Below are positions 8,814 to 17,966 of a stretch of 64,000 bases of DNA, piece by piece. A program made the translations under genes and the position numbers. Origin of the DNA: an uncultured Collinsella sp. Its GTDB lineage: Bacteria > Actinomycetota > Coriobacteriia > Coriobacteriales > Coriobacteriaceae. Numbering within the stretch: the stretch's first letter is position 1; each line of letters begins with the position of its first letter. The stretch covers positions 1-64,000 of the forward strand of contig CABQJK010000004.1 in NCBI GenBank assembly GCA_902464495.1. The letters run 5' to 3'. The notes beneath the pieces were generated by a model. It did not search any database and was not told the origin of the DNA. It saw only the letters and a list, made by a program, of their open reading frames with translations.

Positions 8814-9857
8814 TTAGGCCTCCAGCGGATGAGCAGGCACCGACTCGCCGGCGGCAAGCGCGGCCTCGCAGGCCACCACGTCGCGCTCGATATCATCGAC
8901 CAGCGACATGAACTCCTCGTACGTAGAGCAACGCACCACCTGAGCGCGCCAGGCGGCGGCATGGGGCATGCCCTTTAAGTACCAGCTTGCGTACGTGCGA
9001 GCACGCGACATGAGCGGCAGAAGCTCGTGCGTCAACGTCAGGTGCTCACGCAGAGCCTCCAGGCGCTCGACCGAGGAGCGAGAAGGAACCGGCGTGCCAT
9101 CGAGTGCAAGGGCTCGGGCATCGCCGAACACCCACGGATTGCCGTAGATGCCGCGCGCGATAAACACCGCGCTGGCACCCGAGCCGTGCAGATGCTCAGC
9201 AGCGTCCTCGGCCGAGAACACATCGCCCGAACCAATCACGGGAATCTCGACAGCGTCGGCAACCTCATCGACGACCGACCAATCGGCCTGGCCCGTGTAG
9301 AGCTGCGTGGCGCAACGACCATGCACGGCGACTGCGGCAGCCCCTGCACTCTCAAGCATCTGGGCAAATGTCGCGGCATTATGGTCCTCGGCATAAAAGC
9401 CCTTGCGAATCTTGACGGTCACGGGCACGTGCGCCGCGCCCACCGTGGCCTCGACGATCTTCTCCGCCAGGTCGGGCGTGCGCATGAGCGCCGAACCCTC
9501 GCCCTTGGTGACAACCTTGCGGGCGGGGCATGCCATATTGATATCGATGAGCGACAGGCGATCGCCAACGCGCTCCTCAACGGCGGCGACGGCGCTCGCA
9601 AACTGCTCGGGCTTGGAGCCAAAGAGCTGCACGCAAATCTGCTGCTCCTCGTCGGCCGGTAGCACCAGGCGCCAGGTCTTGTTGCTGGCATAGGCAAGAC
9701 CCGCCACGCTCACCATCTCGCTGTAGGCAAGGTTGGCACCGCGGCGGCGACACATGATGCGATAGGCGGGGTCGGTCACGCCCGCCATGGGAGCCATAAG
9801 GAACGGCTGCTCGGCATAAGCACCCAGCAGCCGCTTGCTGTATTCAGAAAGCGCCAT
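8814..9857 (-). CDS. dusB: tRNA-dihydrouridine synthase (DusB type)
   Basis: This is an FMN- and NADPH-dependent enzyme that reduces uridines in the tRNA D-loop. The TIM barrel starts FLMAPMAGVTDPAYR, and the catalytic cysteine lies in DINMACPARKV (Cys110). GSGDVFSAEDA and ARGIYGNPWVF are the FMN phosphate-binding strands. Its 347 residues are normal for the DusB group. It sits between lepA (4 bases) and hemW (2 bases), so it belongs to the same transcript. Confidence 0.92.
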   Translation of the reverse strand: MALSEYSKRLLGAYAEQPFLMAPMAGVTDPAYRIMCRRRGANLAYSEMVSVAGLAYASNKTWRLVLPADEEQQICVQLFGSKPEQFASAVAAVEERVGDRLSLIDINMACPARKVVTKGEGSALMRTPDLAEKIVEATVGAAHVPVTVKIRKGFYAEDHNAATFAQMLESAGAAAVAVHGRCATQLYTGQADWSVVDEVADAVEIPVIGSGDVFSAEDAAEHLHGSGASAVFIARGIYGNPWVFGDARALALDGTPVPSRSSVERLEALREHLTLTHELLPLMSRARTYASWYLKGMPHAAAWRAQVVRCSTYEEFMSLVDDIERDVVACEAALAAGESVPAHPLEA

Positions 9858-9861
9858 GGAC

Positions 9862-11673
9862 CTACTCGTCCACCTTGAGGATCGCCATAAACGCCTCCTG
9901 CGGGACCTCGACCGATCCGATGGCCTTCATGCGCTTCTTGCCCTCTTTCTGCTTCTCGAGCAGCTTGCGCTTACGCGAGATATCGCCGCCGTAGCACTTA
10001 GCAAGAACGTCCTTGCGACGCGCCTTGACGGTGGAACGGGCGATGATCTTGTTGCCGATAGCACCCTGGATGGGCACCTCGAACAGCTGACGCGGGATGA
10101 TCTCCTTGAGCTTGTCGCACAGGCCACGGGCCAGGCCATATGCCTTGTCCTTATGGACGATAAACGAAAGCGCGTCCACCTCGTCGCCCGAAAGCAAAAT
10201 ATCGAGCTTCACGAGCTCGGAGGGACGGTACTCGTTGAACTCGTAGTCGAGCGAGGCATAGCCCTTGGTGCGGCTCTTGAGCTGATCGAAGAAGTCCAAG
10301 ATGAGCTCGGCGAGCGGCATATCGAAGCGCATCTCGACCGATTTGCTCGTCAGGTGGATCATGTCGGTTGTGACGCCGCGGTGCTCGATGGCGAGCTGCA
10401 TGACGGCACCCGTGTACTCAGGCGGGCAGATGATCTTTGCCTTGAGGTAGGGTTCCTCGATACGATCGATGCGTGTGGCCTCGGGAAGGTCCTGCGGACT
10501 GCGGACATCGATCATTTCGCCGTCGGTCTTGTAGACGTGATAGTCAACCGAGGGACTCGTGGCAATGAGGTCCAGGTTGAACTCGCGCTCCAGGCGTTCC
10601 TTGACGACTTCCATGTGCAGCAGGCCCAGGAAGCCCACGCGGAAGCCAAAGCCGAGCGCCACCGAGGTCTCGGGCTCCCACACCAACGACGGGTCGTTGA
10701 CGTGCAGTTTATCGAGCGCGTCACGCAGGTTCTCGTAGTCCTTGTTGTCGATCGGGAACAGGCCGGTATAGACCATGGGCTTGGCCTCGCGATAACCGGG
10801 AAGCGGCTCGGGGCAGGGGTTCGACGCCCACGTAAGGGTATCGCCCACGCGAACGGCCTCGGGATCCTTCAAGCCCGTGACCACATATCCGACCTCGCCG
10901 ACGGTCAGCGCGTCGACCGGGGTCTCGGCAGGACGCTTGACGCCCACGCCGTCGACCAAAAAGTCGCCCTTGGCTTGCATCATAAGCAGGGTATCGCCCT
11001 TTTTGATGGAACCATCGAAGACGCGCACCGTAGCCACCACACCGCGATACTCGTCAAAGTACGAATCCAAAATGAGCGCTTTGAGCGGAGCGTTTGCATC
11101 GCCCTTAGGCGGCGAAATCAAAAAGACGATGGACTCCAGCAGATCGTGAATGCCCTCGCCGGTCTTACCCGAGACGCACACGGCATCATCGGCGGGAATC
11201 GCCAGGTCGTCCTCGATCTCGGTCTTAACCTCGTCGGGATGGGCCGAGGGCAGGTCAATCTTGTTGATGGCGGGCACAATGTCCAGATTGGCGTTCATGG
11301 CGAGCGTCGCGTTGGAGACGGTCTGTGCCTCGACACCCTGGGTGGCATCGACGACGAGCACCGCGCCCTCGCAGGCGGCCAGAGAACGCGAGACCTCGTA
11401 GGTAAAGTCAACGTGGCCCGGCGTATCGATCAGATTGAACTGATACGTCTCACCATCGTCGGCGTCATAGGACACGCGGACGGCGTTGGACTTGATCGTG
11501 ATGCCGCGCTCGCGCTCGATATCCATGGTGTCGAGCAGCTGCGACTCCATGTCGCGTTCGTCGACGGTATGGGTGAGCTCGAGGATGCGGTCGCTGATCG
11601 TGGACTTGCCATGGTCGATATGCGCAACGATCGAGAAGTTGCGGATGTGGGAAATGTCAATTGAAGTATTCAT
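9862..11673 (-). CDS. lepA: Elongation factor 4 (LepA)
   Basis: LepA is a translational GTPase that acts on stalled or maturing ribosomes. The G domain begins ISHIRNFSIVAHIDHGKST, followed by DTPGHVDF and NKIDLPSA. EF-G-like domains and the LepA-specific C-terminal domain end in KVDE. I chose the ATG at 11673, which gives the usual length of about 600 residues. A start further upstream would lie inside the rpsT terminator hairpin. The upstream region is short and has only a weak GGGTAAGA ribosome site. It leads the lepA-dusB-hemW group. Confidence 0.95.
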   Translation of the reverse strand: MNTSIDISHIRNFSIVAHIDHGKSTISDRILELTHTVDERDMESQLLDTMDIERERGITIKSNAVRVSYDADDGETYQFNLIDTPGHVDFTYEVSRSLAACEGAVLVVDATQGVEAQTVSNATLAMNANLDIVPAINKIDLPSAHPDEVKTEIEDDLAIPADDAVCVSGKTGEGIHDLLESIVFLISPPKGDANAPLKALILDSYFDEYRGVVATVRVFDGSIKKGDTLLMMQAKGDFLVDGVGVKRPAETPVDALTVGEVGYVVTGLKDPEAVRVGDTLTWASNPCPEPLPGYREAKPMVYTGLFPIDNKDYENLRDALDKLHVNDPSLVWEPETSVALGFGFRVGFLGLLHMEVVKERLEREFNLDLIATSPSVDYHVYKTDGEMIDVRSPQDLPEATRIDRIEEPYLKAKIICPPEYTGAVMQLAIEHRGVTTDMIHLTSKSVEMRFDMPLAELILDFFDQLKSRTKGYASLDYEFNEYRPSELVKLDILLSGDEVDALSFIVHKDKAYGLARGLCDKLKEIIPRQLFEVPIQGAIGNKIIARSTVKARRKDVLAKCYGGDISRKRKLLEKQKEGKKRMKAIGSVEVPQEAFMAILKVDE

Positions 11674-11698
11674 GCGGACTATCTTACCCGAGCGGTAC

Positions 11699-11735
11699 AA
11701 AAAATGGAGCCTGTTCCATAAAACAGGCTCCATTT
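11699..11735 (-). terminator. Rho-independent terminator of rpsT
   Basis: A perfect 14-bp inverted repeat (AAATGGAGCCTGTT and its complement) with a 6-base loop is followed on the minus strand by six T. It lies between rpsT and lepA, so lepA probably relies on its own weak promoter or on read-through. Confidence 0.92.
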
Positions 11736-11769
11736 ATGCGCGTAATCTGTGTGGTGTGAAATTTACAAC

Positions 11770-12036
11770 TTAGGCGTTGATGCTGTTCACGAGCTTGGCA
11801 AGACCGGACTTGCGGTTTGAAGCCTGGTTCTTGTGGATAACATGCTTGGCGGCAGCCATGTCGAGACGCTTAGTGACGGTCTTGAGGGCAGCCTGGGCCT
11901 TCTCGGCGTCGCCCTCGGCGACGGCGGACTGGACGTGCTTGGTCAGCGTCTTGAGCTCGGACTTGACAGCCTTGTTACGCATGCGAGCTGCCTCATTGGT
12001 GCGGATACGCTTCTTCTGAGACTTGATGTTTGCCAC
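11770..12036 (-). CDS. rpsT: 30S ribosomal protein S20
   Basis: S20 binds 16S rRNA early in 30S assembly. The 88-residue product begins VANIKSQKKRIRTNEAARMRN, the classical S20 opening, and is rich in Lys and Ala with the KxxIHKNxAxRxKS end of the family. The start is GTG at 12036 with AAAGGA 9 bases upstream. A strong terminator follows and a promoter precedes it, so it is a single-gene unit placed between holA and lepA, a common location. Confidence 0.96.
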   Translation of the reverse strand: MANIKSQKKRIRTNEAARMRNKAVKSELKTLTKHVQSAVAEGDAEKAQAALKTVTKRLDMAAAKHVIHKNQASNRKSGLAKLVNSINA

Positions 12037-12111
12037 TTCTGGAGTTCCTTTCGAGTTCCTTGCAAAAAATGTATGACACCTCTGAGACACGGTGAGGTCA
12101 TGCAAGCGCCT

Positions 12112-12120
12112 ACTATAGCA
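12112..12120 (-). promoter_or_regulatory. Extended -10 promoter of rpsT
   Basis: TGCTATAGT on the minus strand is an extended -10 element about 75 bases before the rpsT start and downstream of the holA stop. No good -35 box is seen at 17 bases, which is usual for extended -10 promoters. Confidence 0.6.
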
Positions 12121-12169
12121 CGCTCCCTCTCAAAGGGATAGAACGAATTTGTCAAATAGGCAGGTATCC

Positions 12170-13132
12170 TCACGATTTTCTCAAGATGTTCGTAATCCAG
12201 AGCAAAAGCGCCGTCTGAGAATCGGCCGAACCCTTGAGCGCGAGCTCCACATCGACCGCACCCTCGAGCGCTGCGATGAGCTCGGTCATCGAAAAACGAC
12301 GCGCCCAGGTAAGGTGATTCTTGACCTGCCAGGACTGGAGCTTGAGCGTTGCGGCCAGCTCGCGACCCTGCCCACGCGCGTCGAGCGCCTTGGCGACGAT
12401 AAGCTCGCGAATGCGACCGCACAGCAATGTGTAAGTCCACACGTAGCTCTTGGAGGGCAGGAGCTTAAAGAGCTCGAGCGAACGCCGCATATCGCGAGCC
12501 GAGACGGCGTTGAGGAAGTCCCAGGGTTGGACCTCGGCCGTACGTGCAATCCAGCGCTCAACATCGGCAAGTTCAATCTGGGGCGACTCGACCATCTGGG
12601 CAAGCTTAGCCAAGTCGTTATCGAGCATGCGCGTGTTTTCGCCCGAACGCGAGACGAGCTCCTCGGCGGCCGCCGTCGAAATCGACTTACCGCGCTGCGT
12701 CGCCATCTGCTGAACACGGCGCGGCAGTTCCCAGCGCTTGGTACCCGAGCAATCGACGATAGCCTTCTTGTCGATCTTGGCGATTGCCTTATACAGGCGC
12801 GTATTCTTGGCAAGTGAGTCGGCGATGATGAGGCAGACCGTTGTTGGGCTGGGACTCGCCAGATACCCAACGAGCGGCTCCGAGACCGCCTTGGCGAGCT
12901 TTGAGCAGCCATCGAGGATTACCAGACGAAACTCGCTGCCCATCGGAAAGGTGTTAAGCGATCCGATAATGGACTCGATATCGGGGTCCTTGGTCATGTC
13001 TCGCTCGTCAAGGTTGAACTCGACCATACCCGATTTTTCCAGACGCGCTTTCATACGCGAGACGGCGTGGTCGCGCTTAACTCCGTCGGTACCGACGATC
13101 AGATATGCCGGCAGCAAACCGGTTTCGGACAT
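12170..13132 (-). CDS. holA: DNA polymerase III subunit delta
   Basis: Delta is the clamp-loader subunit that opens the beta sliding clamp. The 320-residue protein starts LLPAYLIVGTDGVKRDHAVSRM, matching the xYLIxGxExxL opening of HolA. It keeps the divergent AAA+ fold without a functional Walker A, and the C-terminal collar helices end in LWITNILRKS. The start ATG has GGGAGGGGG upstream. In many Gram-positive and actinobacterial genomes holA follows comEC and precedes rpsT, exactly as here. Confidence 0.9.
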   Translation of the reverse strand: MSETGLLPAYLIVGTDGVKRDHAVSRMKARLEKSGMVEFNLDERDMTKDPDIESIIGSLNTFPMGSEFRLVILDGCSKLAKAVSEPLVGYLASPSPTTVCLIIADSLAKNTRLYKAIAKIDKKAIVDCSGTKRWELPRRVQQMATQRGKSISTAAAEELVSRSGENTRMLDNDLAKLAQMVESPQIELADVERWIARTAEVQPWDFLNAVSARDMRRSLELFKLLPSKSYVWTYTLLCGRIRELIVAKALDARGQGRELAATLKLQSWQVKNHLTWARRFSMTELIAALEGAVDVELALKGSADSQTALLLWITNILRKS

Positions 13133-13171
13133 TGCGCCCCCTCCCGCAGGCCTTCGTATTCGTTCCGTGCC

Positions 13172-13201
13172 ATTCTAGCCCAGGGGCCCACCACACGCCA
13201 A
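13172..13201 (-). promoter_or_regulatory. Candidate promoter of holA
   Basis: TTGGCG and TAGAAT are separated by 18 bases on the minus strand in the short comEC-holA gap. This would allow holA to be expressed independently of the competence genes. Confidence 0.55.
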
Positions 13202-13209
13202 CGACGTCG

Positions 13210-15513
13210 TCACGGTCGCTGGCATCGCATCACAAAGCCATTCGCAGTCGGTGTGACGGTAATGTCGCCGTGTTCGATGGTACACGCGAACACACCACCC
13301 GCTTCCTTAACGGCATCGATGCAGGCATCGGACGGATGGCCGTATCGATTCCCCTCACCGGCGCTTGCGAGGGAAAGCTCGGGCTTCAGGACGTCCAGCA
13401 ACTCACCATCGACTGAAACCTTGGAGCCGTGATGCCCAAGTTTAAGCACATCGATATCCCCCACCTCCTGCACGAATTCCCGTTCTTGGTCGAGCTCGGC
13501 ATCACCGGTGAGAAGTATTCGCAGGCCCTTACCTTCCTGAACATAAGAGAGCAGCAGGACAAGCGAGTCCTCATTTCCCTCGCCATCCACGGACTCGAAT
13601 GGCCACATCACGCGGGCGCAAAATGATCCGATGTCGACCGTATCCCCACGGCGCACCTGCCGATACTCCACGCCAGGTCGGTTCAATACCTCGGCAGGAG
13701 CATCCTCCAGCGCATCCGCCGCCACGGCAATCGTTCCGACCGAAAACTGTTCGAGCACGGCAGGCAAACCACCCCAGTGGTCCTCATCCCAATGCGTCAC
13801 AAAAACGGCATCGATATGGTGCACGTTATTGCGAACCAACGCCGCAACCACACGCTCGTCGAGCCCGCAGTCGACGAGAGCTACTGCGCCGCCTTGGCGG
13901 ATAAGAATCGCATCGGCCTGGCCCACATCGAGAACCGTCACCGAAGGCGGAGCGAATCGATCCCAATAGACGTACGGAATCGCAGCCAAGAGCATCAGGC
14001 ATGCAAGCCCCACCGCCATAGGACGTGCACGGGGACGCGGCCACCAGACCAGCAGAACCGCCAGAAAACACGGCACTAGGTAAATCCACATGCTATCGGG
14101 CGGCACGCTCACGTATGCACCCGGCACGGCGGCAAACAGCTGCTCGAAGAACAGCGCGCAACGGGCGGCAATCATGGGCACAACGAGCGCCCAAGTCCGC
14201 AACGGTCCCACGAGCGAAAAGGGAGCCAGCACGATCGACACAGCGAGCAGTGCGCTCACCACCGGACCGATGACCGCATTTGCCAGCGGAGCAATGAGCG
14301 AGAACGTACCGAAGGCAGGAATGGTAATGGGAAGTGTCGCCAGTTGTGAGCACAGCGTGACGGAAAGCACGCTGGCAACGCCTGATGGCACACCTAGCTC
14401 ACCCAAAGCGTAGGTCGCATAGGGACAAAAGCACAGAATGGCTAAGACGCTGGCACACGAGAGTTGAAAGCCCATCTCGAACAGCACCGTTGGGCGGAGC
14501 AGCACAAAGATGGACATGGTTACGAACAGTGCCGATGCGCCATGCCGGCGACGCCCCGCGCCGTTTACGACAAACGTCGCGAACACCATGCAGCACGCGC
14601 GCACGGCCGAGGGAGACGCGCCCGTAAAGGCAGCATAGCCCACAAGCGTTATCGCCAATATCGCCCGCTGAAGACCACGTGAGCACCGAGTCTTTTGCAA
14701 TACACCCTCGATTACAAACCCCACGATAGCCAAATGGCTGCCCGAGACGGCGATAAGATGTGCCGTTCCCGTCACAGAAAACCAGTCGCCCGCCGGCTGG
14801 GCGCGCAGCTCGGCCGAACGACCGCAGACGACACCGGCTATGAGCGCACGCGCCGGGTCGGTCGCAGGCGCGATGGACGCAAGCAGCCCATTTCGCAGCC
14901 GAAGCAGCGGCCCCGGAGAACCCTCGTCGACCGATACCAACCGGATGACTTTAATCTTTCGAAACTCGCCCCGAAGCACGCGTGAGCGCCCATACGCATC
15001 ATTCTCAAACCGCGAAACTCGACCGATAGCACGTACATGCGAACCGGCGCCGAGCTCACGATCACACGACAGCCGTACCTGACCCAAACGCTTTTCGCCC
15101 GCATACGCATCGCAGGCATAGGAATACACACCGTCATTGATGGACGGATCGCCCTGCACATAAAATTCGAGACTGCTCGCAGCCCGGTTATCCAGTGCCC
15201 TCGAAGCATGCAGCGCCCCTATCGCCCAAGCCGCGGACACGACCGCTCCCGCCACGAGGCCGAGGGCCGCGGCATACAGCCATCGCCTCCACCGCACAAG
15301 ACGCATACAGGACCGAGCTAATACGATGCACGCCGCAGCCGCAATGGGAATGGCTATAAGCAATGTGACGGGCGCTGGCTGCTCTCCCAGCAGCAAATCG
15401 GCTGCCATGTTAAGCACCAATCCGCAGCTCGCACACAAGCCGGCACAAATGGCCATCGTCCACGGCATCAATGGGCGCGGCGGCATCAAATGCTCGCGCT
15501 CAGTCGCACTCAT
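13210..15513 (-). CDS. comEC: ComEC/Rec2 DNA uptake channel
   Basis: ComEC is the polytopic membrane protein that passes single-stranded DNA into the cell during natural transformation. The 767-residue protein has several N-terminal membrane helices with an OB-like extracellular part (DUF4131), the competence membrane domain (LIAVSGSHLAIVGF) and a C-terminal metallo-beta-lactamase domain with HWDEDH near residues 574-579 and LGHHGSKVS. The ATG at 15513 overlaps the comEA stop as ATGA, so translation is coupled. The protein is full length and the active-site motif intact, which supports a working uptake channel. Confidence 0.93.
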   Translation of the reverse strand: MSATEREHLMPPRPLMPWTMAICAGLCASCGLVLNMAADLLLGEQPAPVTLLIAIPIAAAACIVLARSCMRLVRWRRWLYAAALGLVAGAVVSAAWAIGALHASRALDNRAASSLEFYVQGDPSINDGVYSYACDAYAGEKRLGQVRLSCDRELGAGSHVRAIGRVSRFENDAYGRSRVLRGEFRKIKVIRLVSVDEGSPGPLLRLRNGLLASIAPATDPARALIAGVVCGRSAELRAQPAGDWFSVTGTAHLIAVSGSHLAIVGFVIEGVLQKTRCSRGLQRAILAITLVGYAAFTGASPSAVRACCMVFATFVVNGAGRRRHGASALFVTMSIFVLLRPTVLFEMGFQLSCASVLAILCFCPYATYALGELGVPSGVASVLSVTLCSQLATLPITIPAFGTFSLIAPLANAVIGPVVSALLAVSIVLAPFSLVGPLRTWALVVPMIAARCALFFEQLFAAVPGAYVSVPPDSMWIYLVPCFLAVLLVWWPRPRARPMAVGLACLMLLAAIPYVYWDRFAPPSVTVLDVGQADAILIRQGGAVALVDCGLDERVVAALVRNNVHHIDAVFVTHWDEDHWGGLPAVLEQFSVGTIAVAADALEDAPAEVLNRPGVEYRQVRRGDTVDIGSFCARVMWPFESVDGEGNEDSLVLLLSYVQEGKGLRILLTGDAELDQEREFVQEVGDIDVLKLGHHGSKVSVDGELLDVLKPELSLASAGEGNRYGHPSDACIDAVKEAGGVFACTIEHGDITVTPTANGFVMRCQRP

Positions 15514-16220
15514 ACGCAGATGCAATCTTTGATTTTGGCAAGTTTTTTCTCACCGATCCCCGATACGCGCATGAGGTCATCGACCGAGGTAAAAGCCCCG
15601 TTTTGCGTCCGCTCGTCGATAATCGATTGAGCCATAGAAGGCCCGATGCCCGAAAGCGTCTGCAGCTCCGCCGCACTTGCCGTATTGATGTTCACGAGTC
15701 CCGACGAAGACCCCACACCAGAAGTCGCGGCGGCACCGCTTTCGCCCCCGCCGACCGCCGCAGCCGCTTGTTGCTCCCCCACCGACGGAACATAGATCTT
15801 TTGTCCATCCGTGATCTTGGACGCGCGATTAAGCCCTGTCACATCCGCCTCGGCCGTAAGCCCTCCGGCGGCGTCGATCGCTTGGGATACCCGTGCTCCA
15901 TCTTTGAGCCGGTAAACGCCAGGCCTCACAACGGCGCCATCAACATCGACGTACACCTCGGCAGCAGAAGAGCTCTTGTCAGACGACTCATCGGCATCGT
16001 CAGGTGACGCATCCCCGGCCCCGCGCACATCCGAGGCGCCCGCCTCATCGCTACGTTCAAACGACACGTCGCTGGAGTGGCCACCAAAACCTGCTATCGC
16101 CAAGCCGCTCGCGGCGGCAATGACAACCAGAATCGCCAGGACCATCGCCTTGTGGCCGAGCAGCTTTTCTGCCCAGCGGTCCATCCGTTTAACCCGTTCG
16201 TGTTGCTCGCGCTGCGCCAT
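15510..16220 (-). CDS. comEA: ComEA DNA receptor
   Basis: ComEA is the membrane-anchored receptor that binds incoming double-stranded DNA for ComEC. The 236-residue protein has a membrane segment at about residues 25-45, a flexible acidic and serine-rich linker, an SLBB domain (VYVDVDGAVVRPGVYRL) and a C-terminal double helix-hairpin-helix (VNINTASAAELQTLSGIG, then LMRVSGIGEKKLAKI). The start ATG at 16220 has GGGAGGT 7 bases upstream. A 20-bp sequence found again before yraN-comM-dprA lies 77 bases upstream of this start. Confidence 0.93.
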   Translation of the reverse strand: MAQREQHERVKRMDRWAEKLLGHKAMVLAILVVIAAASGLAIAGFGGHSSDVSFERSDEAGASDVRGAGDASPDDADESSDKSSSAAEVYVDVDGAVVRPGVYRLKDGARVSQAIDAAGGLTAEADVTGLNRASKITDGQKIYVPSVGEQQAAAAVGGGESGAAATSGVGSSSGLVNINTASAAELQTLSGIGPSMAQSIIDERTQNGAFTSVDDLMRVSGIGEKKLAKIKDCICV

Positions 16221-16296
16221 AGCAAACACCTCCCAACACCATCGTGTCAGGAAACGAACGCCGCAGCTTCCGCACGTCCACACCGGTTTTCGCGGT

Positions 16297-16316
16297 CAAA
16301 CCAAAAGCTGACCAAA
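16297..16316 (-). promoter_or_regulatory. Putative competence box upstream of comEA
   Basis: On the minus strand this reads TTTGGTCAGCTTTTGGTTTG: two TTTGGT repeats 11 bp apart plus a trailing TTTG. The identical 20 bases occur at 44689-44708, upstream of yraN-comM-dprA, at nearly the same distance from the start codon. It is probably an activator site or alternative-sigma promoter element; the binding protein is unknown. Confidence 0.7.
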
Positions 16317-16391
16317 ACCTTACGAAATAATGTCCATTTATTCAGGCACACGTCAGCAAATGAACACTTAGCCGCAAAATGCCCAGATAGC

Positions 16392-16424
16392 AAAAGACCG
16401 ACGATGCAGGCGCATCGTCGGTCT
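16392..16424 (-). terminator. Rho-independent terminator of thiI
   Basis: A 13-bp perfect stem (AGACCGACGATGC and its complement) with a 4-base loop is followed by TTTT on the minus strand. It separates the mihF-gmk-rpoZ-thiI unit from comEA. Confidence 0.88.
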
Positions 16425-16434
16425 ATGCACAAAT

Positions 16435-17679
16435 TTACTCGTGATCTTGGTAAATCTCACGCGGAGCAAGCTCCGAATGTTTGCGTTTTAAGGTCTTAGG
16501 GGCCTTATACGTGTTGCTCTCGAAGTCGATGTACTCGGTCTGCTTGAGTAAGCGCTCAATCATCTCCTCGTGATCGAACAGCTCCCAGGCCTCGTGAACG
16601 GCATCGAGCTTGGCATGCGTCTCGGGACGGCGCGGCATAAACAGCGTGCAGCAGTCGGGAGCGGCCTCAGTCGAGATATCGAACGTACCGATCTCCTCGG
16701 CGCGTGCGATGATCTCCTGCTTGTCCGAACCGATGAGAGGACGGAACACGGGGATCTTCACGGCCTCGTTAACGGCCATGATGTTCTCAAGCGTCTGGGA
16801 GGCAACCTGCCCAAGCGATTCGCCCGTAACGATGGCCTTGGCACCCTCGATGTGTGCAATGCGCTCAGCAACCGAATACATAATGCGGCGATACATGATC
16901 ACGCGCAGGTTGCTGGGACAGGTGACCGAAATCTCACGCTGGCAGTCGCCAAACGGCACCACGTACAGGCGGCCGATCTGGACACCCGGCTCAAGCGCAC
17001 GGATGATGTCCTGCACCAAATACTCACTCGTATCGGGCGTCTGCGGACGACCGGAGAAATGTACCGGCACGCAAACCGCGCCGCGGCGCGCGAGCATCCA
17101 GGTCGCCACCGGAGAATCGATACCCGACGACAGCAGCGTCACGACCTTGCCGGCAGAACCCACCGGCAGACCGCCCACGCCGCGCTCGGAGCGCGCGTAC
17201 ACATAAACGCTACCCTGGACCACCAGTACGTGCACCATCGCATCGGGGTCGTGCATTTGAACCTTTTTATCGGGAAAGGCCTCACACAGCACCTCGCCCA
17301 CCTGACGATTGATATCGATCGAGGTGAGCTCATAGTCAGTATTGGAGCGCTTGGCGTGCACCTTAAACGAATCGAAGGAACCAAACTCGCGCAGCGCCTT
17401 CACGGCAGCGGCGCAGTACTCCTGCGGGTCGCGGTTGGTATGATACGCCAAAGACACACGGGCAACGCCGGGGACGGTGCGGATGACACGCGCCGCCTCG
17501 TCGGCCTGATGCTCGTTAAAGGTCACGAGGATATAACCGGAAATTCGAGACACGGCATTCACGGAAAAGGCGGCCAAGGCCGCCTTGATGTTATCCATGA
17601 GGATATGCTCAAAATGCGCGCGGTTCTTGCCCTTCAGTCCAACCTCGTGATAGTGGACCAGGCAGACGCGAGCTGCCAT
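16435..17679 (-). CDS. thiI: tRNA 4-thiouridine synthase ThiI
   Basis: ThiI adenylates and thiolates U8 of tRNA. It has an N-terminal ferredoxin-like and THUMP region (MAARVCLVHYHEVGLKGKNR) and a PP-loop ATP pyrophosphatase domain with VTLLSSGIDSPVATW. At 414 residues it lacks the C-terminal rhodanese domain of E. coli ThiI, as is usual in Gram-positive bacteria. Sulfur delivery probably comes from a dedicated cysteine desulfurase elsewhere; none is in this window. The ATG directly follows the rpoZ stop. Confidence 0.94.
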   Translation of the reverse strand: MAARVCLVHYHEVGLKGKNRAHFEHILMDNIKAALAAFSVNAVSRISGYILVTFNEHQADEAARVIRTVPGVARVSLAYHTNRDPQEYCAAAVKALREFGSFDSFKVHAKRSNTDYELTSIDINRQVGEVLCEAFPDKKVQMHDPDAMVHVLVVQGSVYVYARSERGVGGLPVGSAGKVVTLLSSGIDSPVATWMLARRGAVCVPVHFSGRPQTPDTSEYLVQDIIRALEPGVQIGRLYVVPFGDCQREISVTCPSNLRVIMYRRIMYSVAERIAHIEGAKAIVTGESLGQVASQTLENIMAVNEAVKIPVFRPLIGSDKQEIIARAEEIGTFDISTEAAPDCCTLFMPRRPETHAKLDAVHEAWELFDHEEMIERLLKQTEYIDFESNTYKAPKTLKRKHSELAPREIYQDHE

Positions 17680-17961
17680 TTAGGCTTCAGCAACCTTATG
17701 GCCGAGCGCCTTCTCGTAACGGGCCTCGTCGTAAGAGATGTCGCCGTCGACAATCTCGTCCATAGCCATCGAGATGGTATCGGCACCGGAAAGCCCGATG
17801 GTGATGTCATCGACATCCTGGACGGCAAGCACGCGGTTGTGCTGGCCACGCAGCATGCTATTGATGTCGCAGGCGCGCTTGGAGGCAAGCGAAGCAAGCA
17901 GGAAGCGGTTATGATCGGTCTTCTCCAGAAGATCGTCAATGCAAGGCTTTACAACGGACAC
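17680..17961 (-). CDS. rpoZ: RNA polymerase omega subunit
   Basis: Omega assists folding and assembly of the beta' subunit. The 93-residue protein contains the family signature (DHNRFLLASLASKRACDINSML) and an acidic tail. The start is GTG with GAGGTCC upstream, 5 bases after gmk. The mihF-gmk-rpoZ order is conserved in Actinobacteria. In this lineage thiI follows rather than coaBC (dfp). Confidence 0.93.
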   Translation of the reverse strand: MSVVKPCIDDLLEKTDHNRFLLASLASKRACDINSMLRGQHNRVLAVQDVDDITIGLSGADTISMAMDEIVDGDISYDEARYEKALGHKVAEA

Positions 17962-17966
17962 GGACC

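Noticed and set aside
9835..11664. 609-codon plus-strand frame opposite lepA
   Set aside because: Antisense shadow of lepA; same composition bias as the others.
16220..16283. Longer ComEA start upstream of 16220
   Set aside because: It would place the good GGGAGGT site inside the coding region and add a Trp/Cys-rich segment not seen in ComEA.
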